In this document: positions 1-5,587 of the stretch, one piece after another
Position numbering within the stretch: position 1 is the first letter of the stretch
Layout: the number at the start of each line of letters is the position of its first letter
NCBI GenBank assembly: GCA_018679315.1
Contig: JAHHLF010000304.1
Span: 1 to 17,413, forward strand
Length of the DNA: 17,413 nt
Direction: 5' to 3'
Origin: Bacteroidia bacterium
GTDB taxonomy: Bacteria; Bacteroidota; Bacteroidia; Flavobacteriales; Flavobacteriaceae
Notes under the pieces: generated by a model
Told to the model about the DNA's origin: nothing
Databases searched by the model: none
The model's input: only the letters and a program-made list of their open reading frames with translations
Made by a program: the position numbers and the translations under genes

Positions 1-455
1 ATCCTGAGGTACTTATCCTGGATGAACCTACCACCGGGCTCGATCCAAATCAATTGATCGAAATAAGGAAACTCATCCGAGAGATCGGTAAGGATAAGAC
101 TATCTTATTATCTACCCATATCTTAAAAGAAGTGGAAGCCGTTTGCGATCGGGTGATCATCATAAACAACGGAAAATTGGTAGCAGATTCTTCTCTGCAA
201 GCCCTCAGGGAACAACAGGAACAGCGCATCGAAGTTGAATTTGACTACCGTGTGGAAGACGTCTTACTGCAGAAGCTTCCCCAGGTGTTCTCCGTTAAGA
301 ACATTGAAGGCTTTGTCTACGAACTAAGTTTCGATTCTGAGAAGGATATGCGTCCGGCTGTCTTTGATTTTGCCCATGACAATCAGTTAAAGATCCTTCA
401 ATTGAACAGAAAGAACATTTCTTTAGAGCACTTATTCACTGATCTAACCCGTTAG
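1..455 (+). CDS. gldA: Gliding-motility-type ABC transporter ATP-binding protein (GldA-like), 3' part
   Basis: The reading frame is open from base 3 to the TAG at 453-455, so the gene begins before the window and the Walker A region is not visible. The first codons give a Walker B and D-loop block (LILDEPTTGLDPNQ), and the H-loop follows as LLSTHILKEVEAVCDRV. A variable C-terminal domain of about 85 residues comes after that, as in the GldA/CcmA-like ABC-2 ATPases. In Flavobacterium, GldA works with the membrane proteins GldF and GldG in an ABC exporter needed for gliding; those partners are not in this window. The GldA name rests on the LDPNQLIEIR stretch and the overall resemblance, so a general ABC-2-type exporter ATPase is the alternative. 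The stop codon overlaps the stop of the convergent HXXEE gene by 4 bp, which leaves no room for an intergenic terminator. Confidence 0.8.
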   Translation, partial: PEVLILDEPTTGLDPNQLIEIRKLIREIGKDKTILLSTHILKEVEAVCDRVIIINNGKLVADSSLQALREQQEQRIEVEFDYRVEDVLLQKLPQVFSVKNIEGFVYELSFDSEKDMRPAVFDFAHDNQLKILQLNRKNISLEHLFTDLTR

Positions 456-1009
456 GATACTACCAAACCCTTTTGTCGCAATAAGATCCGCAACATCATG
501 GGCCCCAGGATAAGGTAGATCAATGCCGTATACAATCCCGGAAAGTAAGCCCCCTGCCATAAGGCTAAGAGACAATGAAAGACTGCATTAGCCACAGTGC
601 CTACAAGAATGAAGAAAAGAGGGATCAGCATGAATTGCTTTTTCTTACCATATATGGCTAACGCGCCAAGGATAAAAATAGAATAAGCCACCATGTTAAA
701 GGTTATAAACGCGTCCCGGTCTACCGGCGCAAAATCAAATAGTATAGGTAATTTCTCGTATAACTTACCATGGTACTCTTCAAGAAAATGCAAGAACTGA
801 ACAGATAGGGCGATCAGGTACAAGGGTAACAATTTACCTGGTTCCGGGAATTGCTCTGGTTGTATCAGCGCATAAAAAAACAAGAGTGTTATTAGAATGC
901 CACAGATAAAGATCCATTTGACCAAAATAGAAGGAGCACCAAACCAAATTCCAACTATGCCTATAAAGGCTAAAAGGACCGGTGTAATTTTCTGTAGATC
1001 GATCTGCAT
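452..1009 (-). CDS. HXXEE-domain integral membrane protein
   Basis: A 185-residue hydrophobic protein with about six predicted membrane segments (roughly residues 12-28, 33-50, 60-77, 100-120, 126-150 and 157-177). The motif H74-FL-E77-E78 fits the HXXEE family signature. A second conserved-looking histidine block (NAVFH, H145) is followed by YFPGLYTA, also typical of that family. The function of HXXEE proteins is not established; the His/Glu pattern inside the membrane suggests metal binding or membrane chemistry, which is inference. The ATG at 1009 lies 13 bp after the stop of the serine hydrolase gene, so it is probably the last gene of the metF-led transcript. Its 3' end overlaps the stop codon of gldA on the other strand. 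Confidence 0.7.
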   Translation of the reverse strand: MQIDLQKITPVLLAFIGIVGIWFGAPSILVKWIFICGILITLLFFYALIQPEQFPEPGKLLPLYLIALSVQFLHFLEEYHGKLYEKLPILFDFAPVDRDAFITFNMVAYSIFILGALAIYGKKKQFMLIPLFFILVGTVANAVFHCLLALWQGAYFPGLYTALIYLILGPMMLRILLRQKGLVVS

Positions 1010-1022
1010 ATAACAGTCTTGA

Positions 1023-2081
1023 TTATTCGCTTAGCAAAATATGAGTAACCTCATCTAAAGCGTCCTGCACTTTGGGGTCTGTGCAATTGATCAGAATGGA
1101 GACCACTGCCTTTTCTTCGGGATAGATATAGAAATTGCTATAGCCCCCTACACCATTTCCCGTATGTCCCATTCGTTTGCGTCCCTGATGATCTTCAGTT
1201 ACTTCCCATCCCAGGCCATAGTGCGTATTCTCACCATTAATATTCCCCGCCTGCCAAAGTGCTTGCCAGGTGGCGCTATCCAGAAGTCTTTGCTCAAGAC
1301 ATGCCTGACCGAAGCGGGCGAGGTCATCCGAGGTGGTCAAGAATCCACCGCCGGCTAACTTATACCTGTTGTTCACTGCCGAAGCGATCTTAAACCCTCC
1401 TCCATAGCGCGTATAGAATTTGGCTATGCGATCATCTTTTTCATCCGGTATTTCCGGCCGTGTATTTCGCATTCCCAGTGGTTTTAGTACTTCCTTCTCC
1501 ACCAAAGCGTCAAAAGGAACACCGCTTACTTCCTGTATGGCAAGCGACAGCATCACCCAGTCATAACTATTGTAGTAATAGCCCGAATCCGGTTTAAAAA
1601 GTAAGTCGTCTTCCTTAAAAATATCCAGACTATCCTTTATGCTCAGCGGTTCGTTTAATGCGTATTCTTTTCCCTTATAGCCCCTGATACCGGCGGTATG
1701 CCGGGCCAGCTGACGTATAGTAAAATCGTATTCCTTCTTTGGAAAATAGGGTACATAGGTATAAAAGGAGGCATCGGCATCGATCTCGGCAGACTGTATC
1801 ATCTTTCCCAATACCATGGCTGCGATCGGTTTAGAAGCACTGGCTGCACGGCAGAGCGTCTTTTTGGGGTCCATCAAGCTAACTTGTGCCATATCTGCAT
1901 AGCCATAGCCTTTTTGGAAAAAAATTTGCCCCTCCTTCAAAACGGTAAGCGCAAGACCAGGTACTTTATTAAAATGTACCAGATCTGATAAAATCTTATC
2001 GGCAGCTTCAAGGCCTTTTAATGGAACCTCTTCCGATTCCCCTTTGACCCATTGTACCAATTGATCCCAAACTGAAGACAT
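1023..2081 (-). CDS. Serine hydrolase, beta-lactamase/class C penicillin-binding-protein family
   Basis: A 352-residue protein with the three active-site elements of the Beta-lactamase (PF00144) fold: S81-A-S-K84 (nucleophile and general base), Y169-Y-N171, and H306-T-G308 in place of KTG. LARHTAGIRGY (around residues 125-135) and YGLGWEV (around 288-294) are also typical of the LACTB/esterase branch. There is no signal peptide or lipobox at the N-terminus, so it is probably cytoplasmic, unlike true AmpC enzymes. The substrate cannot be read from sequence: esterase, D-amino-acid peptidase or LACTB-like protease activities all occur in the family. I would not call it an antibiotic-resistance gene. 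It starts 3 bp after the stop of the GIN-domain lipoprotein gene, which indicates cotranscription. Confidence 0.8.
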   Translation of the reverse strand: MSSVWDQLVQWVKGESEEVPLKGLEAADKILSDLVHFNKVPGLALTVLKEGQIFFQKGYGYADMAQVSLMDPKKTLCRAASASKPIAAMVLGKMIQSAEIDADASFYTYVPYFPKKEYDFTIRQLARHTAGIRGYKGKEYALNEPLSIKDSLDIFKEDDLLFKPDSGYYYNSYDWVMLSLAIQEVSGVPFDALVEKEVLKPLGMRNTRPEIPDEKDDRIAKFYTRYGGGFKIASAVNNRYKLAGGGFLTTSDDLARFGQACLEQRLLDSATWQALWQAGNINGENTHYGLGWEVTEDHQGRKRMGHTGNGVGGYSNFYIYPEEKAVVSILINCTDPKVQDALDEVTHILLSE

Positions 2082-2084
2082 AGC

Positions 2085-2864
2085 TCAATCCTTAAATATC
2101 AATTTCCCCTTATATAAAATAGCAATATCTACGGAATCGGGGCGATTATAGCTGATAACATCTCCTGTACCCCGAATAACCCCGCTAAGTGAGTTCTGCG
2201 GCCGGATCAAAATATCATTGGTCCCACGGTGATTCAGGGTAATATGATCGACTACCAGGCCATCAGCTTCTATTCGCGAATCCCCAGCCGCCACCGTAAC
2301 AGCAAATTCCTGAGAAACACCTCTTAATGAATAGTAGGCAATACCGTTGGCCACAATCGCAACCCTGGAAGCATTCACCTCAAGATCAAAGGAGCCATCC
2401 GTTGTTTCCGTTTCCGGGTTGTTGAAACTTTCAGATATCAATCGAAGCTCATCAACAGCTAATATACCTTCGGAACGGATCGGGAAACCTGTACTGCTGC
2501 GTATCTCGAATAGGTCGGGCGTAGTTATATAGAATTTGGTCTTCCCATAAGATCTCAAGAGGTTACACCCGTTCTCATTTCTTAGTATTAATCTGTCATT
2601 AACTACTTCAGCAGAGATCTCATCCCGAAGGTTCTCTCCGGTTTCAAGTCGCACGTTTTGTGCCGGGCCGGTCCGCAGGATCAACTCAATATTTTCAAAT
2701 ACCGTAATGCTGTTAAATTCCGAAACGGGGATCTCTTCACTGATCGGGTCACCGGATGTTTGAAAGCAATCAGGTGCATTTTCGCTGCTACAGGATAGCA
2801 GCCAGGCAGATGCCAGGAAGGCAATCCATACTGATAGCTTGTATGTCCATTGTACCTTCTTCAT
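2085..2864 (-). CDS. GIN-domain (DUF2807) putative lipoprotein
   Basis: A 259-residue protein. The N-terminus is a lipoprotein signal peptide: MKKVQWTYK, a hydrophobic core, then the lipobox LLSC with C25 as the predicted lipidated cysteine. The residue after that cysteine is serine, and surface versus inner-leaflet sorting cannot be decided from this. The rest consists of short repeating beta-strand units (for example VSEFNSITVFENIELILRTG and the later RIEADGLVVDHITLNHRGTNDI), characteristic of the head GIN domain, a right-handed beta-solenoid common in Bacteroidota and without a settled function. It is translationally coupled to the PagL-like gene through an ATGA overlap (2861-2864). The product is probably on the periplasmic or outer-membrane side of the envelope. 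Confidence 0.8.
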   Translation of the reverse strand: MKKVQWTYKLSVWIAFLASAWLLSCSSENAPDCFQTSGDPISEEIPVSEFNSITVFENIELILRTGPAQNVRLETGENLRDEISAEVVNDRLILRNENGCNLLRSYGKTKFYITTPDLFEIRSSTGFPIRSEGILAVDELRLISESFNNPETETTDGSFDLEVNASRVAIVANGIAYYSLRGVSQEFAVTVAAGDSRIEADGLVVDHITLNHRGTNDILIRPQNSLSGVIRGTGDVISYNRPDSVDIAILYKGKLIFKD

Positions 2865-3961
2865 AAGCGTATTCCTATTCCTAATTCCACGGCTTCAGCC
2901 TTAGCTGCATGAGATTTCAGGGTCAATGCCGCATACCAGCTGGAGTTAAAATAGCGCTTTAAACCTATGCGGTTGTAAGTTTTCCCCTCAAAATCGAAGG
3001 GGTAGTACACATAGTAGCCGAATTGCGTTAGAACACTTAGCTTGTTAATAAATAGCTCGTGACCCACAAAGAGTCCGACACGTTTGAAGTCGGCATCCGC
3101 TCTTACATTGTTTTCAGGAAAGGCGATCGATTGAAATTGAATGAGTTCTTTCAGGAAATTGGAGAAAAATACCTCTCCACCAAGTTGTATGGCACTCTTC
3201 CTGCCCAATCGCTTATCGGCATAAGCCGAAAAAATATAAAATGGGAATTGACCTGAATTCACAATATCACTTTCATTTATTCCGGAACGAAAAGCAAGGT
3301 TCACTTTTATATTTTCCCTGATCTTTGGCAGCGAGTCTATCCGAATCCGTTCAGGCTCTGGTTCCGATGATAAGGCATAGATCAAGCCCAAATTAAAGGC
3401 GAAGGTATTGGTAGACGTATTAGGCGCCTTTACATTCGCATTAGAGTAATGAACTAAGGTGATACCGCCCTTAACCCCTATTCTATCTAGTATTTTCTCT
3501 TTTTGATAGTTCAACATCAGATGCGTAGTACTCAGCAGATGTGACCCGTATGCATTTCCCCTGAAATTGGTTACCCTGTCGTAGGGATTCGTATTATAGG
3601 CTATCCCCTGGGCGATCCTGAGCTGTACCTGCCTTCTGAGTAAATAGAAATTAAAGTGTGCATAGAGACCGATATGATGACCCAGTGTTTCATTATTCAT
3701 ATCCTGGTAGACTAAAGAAATGCCTGTATCCGGATAATTATACCCTTGTTGCCAGGCCTCATTGCCAAAAGTCTTCTTATTTAAGGACAGGGTAAATCCA
3801 GCCGGGTGTGCAGTGATCAAATGAGAAATATCCGGATTGTGTTTCAGGATCGAACCGGCATAGATATTGAAGTCGAGCGTATACTGACCTTCCGGGGAGG
3901 ATTGACCACAAAGTCCAATTGACCATGCTAAAGCTACGATGAGGCAAGCGCTACACTTCAT
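2861..3961 (-). CDS. PagL-like lipid A 3-O-deacylase / acyloxyacyl hydrolase family outer-membrane protein
   Basis: The start was chosen at the ATG at 3961 (366 residues), because it places a clean signal peptide (MKCSACLIVALAWSIGLCG) at the N-terminus. An in-frame TTG at 4024 would prepend 21 polar residues and overlap metF. The motif H171-Y-S173-N-A with N180 downstream (VHYSNANVKAPN) matches the catalytic His-Ser region of PagL-type lipid A deacylases, and the alternating hydrophobic/polar pattern fits a small outer-membrane beta-barrel. PagL enzymes remove the 3-O-linked acyl chain from lipid A. This protein is about twice the length of Pseudomonas PagL; the C-terminal half (from about residue 210) again looks barrel-like and has no recognised motif. 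It lies 59 bp downstream of metF and overlaps the GIN-lipoprotein gene by 4 bp. Confidence 0.65.
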   Translation of the reverse strand: MKCSACLIVALAWSIGLCGQSSPEGQYTLDFNIYAGSILKHNPDISHLITAHPAGFTLSLNKKTFGNEAWQQGYNYPDTGISLVYQDMNNETLGHHIGLYAHFNFYLLRRQVQLRIAQGIAYNTNPYDRVTNFRGNAYGSHLLSTTHLMLNYQKEKILDRIGVKGGITLVHYSNANVKAPNTSTNTFAFNLGLIYALSSEPEPERIRIDSLPKIRENIKVNLAFRSGINESDIVNSGQFPFYIFSAYADKRLGRKSAIQLGGEVFFSNFLKELIQFQSIAFPENNVRADADFKRVGLFVGHELFINKLSVLTQFGYYVYYPFDFEGKTYNRIGLKRYFNSSWYAALTLKSHAAKAEAVELGIGIRL

Positions 3962-4020
3962 GCTTTGTAAAAGTAGGAATTTTAGGCGCGCAGTAGCTGC
4001 GGAGCTTTCTTTAGATCTTT

Positions 4021-4974
4021 TCAAAAAACGCCTTCAGCTATGGCCTTGATATTGGTAGACTTTCCCATAGAATAGTAATGAAGTACCGGGACGCCGGCAG
4101 CTTTCAGTTCTTTAGACTGCTCAATTGCCCATTCGATACCAACCTGTCTAACTTCTTTATTGTTTTTACATGCCTCCACGGCATCGATCAGGTCTTGAGG
4201 TATATCGATCCGAAAAACCTGTGGGAGTAAATGAAGGTGTTTTTTAATGGCAATAGGTTTGATCCCGGGAATAATGGGTACATGAATATCCATATTTCTT
4301 GCGGCTTCTACGAATTCAAAATATTTTTTATTGTCGAAGAACATTTGGGTCACTACATAATCGGCTCCCAGATCAATTTTATGTTTGAGCCATTTCAGAT
4401 CTGAATGGAGCGACGGGGCTTCCATGTGCTTTTCCGGATAGCCGGCAACACCTATACAAAAATCAGCACAGTCGTCAGATTCAATTACCTCATGAAGGTA
4501 TTTTCCTTTATTTAAATCCTTGATCTGTTCTACCAGATCAGAAGCAAACAAGTGTCCGCCTTCAGAAGGGGTAAAATATTTTTCCTCCTTCATTGCATCA
4601 CCTCGCAAGGCCATAATATTATCTATTCCCAGGTAGTGGCAGTCTACCAGCAGGTACTCGGTTTCTTCTTTAGTGAATCCGCCACAGAGTACATGAGGTA
4701 TAGTATCTACATTGTACTTGTGTTTTATAGAAGCACAAATGCCCACTGTCCCTGGCCTCATACGGGTAAGTCGCTTGTCTAACAATCCATCTTTATCTAT
4801 GTATACATATTCTTCCCGCGAAGTTGTCACATCAATAAAAGGCGGCTTGAACTCCATAAGCGGATCAATATTGTCATACAATTCCTGGATATTCCTACCT
4901 TTTACCGGCGGGATGATCTCGAAGGAGAAGAGGGTTTTGTTGTTGGAGTTTATTATATGTTCGGTGACTTTCAT
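4021..4974 (-). CDS. metF: 5,10-methylenetetrahydrofolate reductase
   Basis: A 317-residue cytosolic flavoprotein that reduces 5,10-methylene-THF to 5-methyl-THF, the methyl donor used by the MetH pair upstream. Family marks include FSFEIIPP (residues 16-23, with E19 equivalent to the catalytic glutamate of E. coli MetF), DNIMALRGD, CIGVAGYPEKH and the QMFFDN block near residue 210. The length matches the short bacterial form without the eukaryotic SAM-binding regulatory domain. The ATG at 4974 has only 12 bp between it and an 11-copy heptamer array, so its 5' untranslated region is made largely of tandem repeat. It probably belongs to the metH transcript, but the four-helix-bundle insertion separates it from metH. 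Confidence 0.95.
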   Translation of the reverse strand: MKVTEHIINSNNKTLFSFEIIPPVKGRNIQELYDNIDPLMEFKPPFIDVTTSREEYVYIDKDGLLDKRLTRMRPGTVGICASIKHKYNVDTIPHVLCGGFTKEETEYLLVDCHYLGIDNIMALRGDAMKEEKYFTPSEGGHLFASDLVEQIKDLNKGKYLHEVIESDDCADFCIGVAGYPEKHMEAPSLHSDLKWLKHKIDLGADYVVTQMFFDNKKYFEFVEAARNMDIHVPIIPGIKPIAIKKHLHLLPQVFRIDIPQDLIDAVEACKNNKEVRQVGIEWAIEQSKELKAAGVPVLHYYSMGKSTNIKAIAEGVF

Positions 4975-4984
4975 GAAATGTGCT

Positions 4985-5063
4985 GGTTCTTAGTTCTTGG
5001 TTCTTAGTTCTTAGTTCTTAGTTCTTAGTTCTTAGTTCTTAGTTCTTAGTTCTTAGTTCTTAG
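4985..5063 (-). repeat. Heptamer tandem array upstream of metF (11 units)
   Basis: Eleven consecutive 7-bp units, TTCTTAG on the plus strand (CTAAGAA in the metF sense), run from 4987 to 5063; the second unit reads TTCTTGG. With the two preceding bases the unit phase can also be written RGTTCTT, starting GGTTCTT at 4985. The last eight to nine copies are perfect, which implies recent expansion or homogenisation. The array ends 12 bp before the metF ATG and starts 25 bp after the stop of the four-helix-bundle gene. No TAnnTTTG promoter element lies inside it. Confidence 0.95.
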
Positions 5064-5088
5064 GAGCCAAGTCAATTCATAGTAAATG

Positions 5089-5466
5089 CTAATCATTACT
5101 ATATCCCGAATTGAGGCGTTTTTTAAAATAATTTATAAATCCGTGCAACAATTTTTTACATTCTTCCAGGTCGCTATTTAATTCTTCAAATACATCCTGC
5201 CCGATCAGATCAAGGTCAAGAGAAATAATTAAATGTGTCTCCAATTCATATATTGATCCCCTTGATATGTATAAAAATCTCAATGTGTCTTTATTTGATC
5301 TTCGTCCACAACCCTCTGCTATATTTGCCGGTATCGATACAGCACAGCGTCTGATCTGACTTGTCAATCCAAATCTGTCCTCTTTGGGGAATTCCCTGGT
5401 TTTTATATACATTTTGGATGCAAGTGCTTTAGAAAACCGCCAGACATCCAGCTTTTTGTAATCCAT
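5089..5466 (-). CDS. Four-helix-bundle protein (S23 / 23S rRNA intervening-sequence family)
   Basis: A 125-residue, mostly helical protein. The N-terminal block DVWRFSKALASKMYIKTREFP, the central LTSQIRRCAVSIPANIAEG and the SRGSIYELETHL segment are the signature of the S23/TIGR02436 four-helix-bundle family. Relatives include ORFs inside 23S rRNA intervening sequences and, more distantly, the Avd accessory protein of diversity-generating retroelements, which binds nucleic acid as a pentamer. No reverse transcriptase or variable repeat is visible here, so this is an orphan copy. It lies in the metH-metF gap, 105 bp after metH, with heptamer arrays on both sides. A small imperfect hairpin (about 5081-5099) overlaps the stop codon. 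A role in RNA binding or element maintenance is inference. Confidence 0.85.
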   Translation of the reverse strand: MDYKKLDVWRFSKALASKMYIKTREFPKEDRFGLTSQIRRCAVSIPANIAEGCGRRSNKDTLRFLYISRGSIYELETHLIISLDLDLIGQDVFEELNSDLEECKKLLHGFINYFKKRLNSGYSND

Positions 5467-5552
5467 ATTAAGCTATTATCAATGCTTCTAAATCTACTTA
5501 TCATCCCTGCATCTACATTTCAATGCAACCATGTTCACAGCGTCCATTTACC

Positions 5553-5587
5553 CGGAACTAAGAACCATCAACTATGAACTATCAACC
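5553..5587 (-). repeat. Degenerate heptamer array at the 3' end of metH (5 units)
   Basis: On the minus strand five 7-bp units follow one another: GGTTGAT, AGTTCAT, AGTTGAT, GGTTCTT, AGTTCCG. The phase and the RGTT core match the array upstream of metF but in inverted orientation. The units also encode the last four residues (VDSS) and the TAG stop (5572-5574) of the large metH gene, so the array overlaps coding sequence. Divergence between units is greater than in the left array. Confidence 0.7.

Larger units (their letters stand above)
4985..5587. mobile_element. Putative 4HB cassette: S23-family gene bounded by inverted heptamer-periodic arrays
   Basis: A roughly 600-bp segment separates metH from metF. 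Its left boundary (plus strand) and right boundary (minus strand) both begin CTGGTT and continue in 7-bp steps of form RGTTnnT. A 12-bp perfect inverted repeat, GGTTCTTAGTTC at 4985-4996 (again at 4999-5010), pairs with GAACTAAGAACC at 5555-5566. Only one gene, a four-helix-bundle protein, lies inside. There is no transposase, and no target-site duplication was found by eye. The arrangement resembles rRNA intervening sequences, where an S23 ORF sits between complementary ends, but here it is in a met operon. Calling it mobile is inference. Confidence 0.4.

Noticed and set aside
1023..2081. Antibiotic-resistance beta-lactamase
   Set aside because: There is no signal peptide, HTG replaces KTG, and the motifs resemble the esterase/LACTB branch, so a resistance role is not supported.
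4985..5063. Heptamer array as a CRISPR
   Set aside because: The units are 7 bp and directly adjacent with no spacers, so it is a simple tandem repeat.
5089..5466. Diversity-generating retroelement, from the Avd relationship of the 4HB protein
   Set aside because: No reverse transcriptase, template repeat or variable repeat was found; the neighbours are metH and metF.
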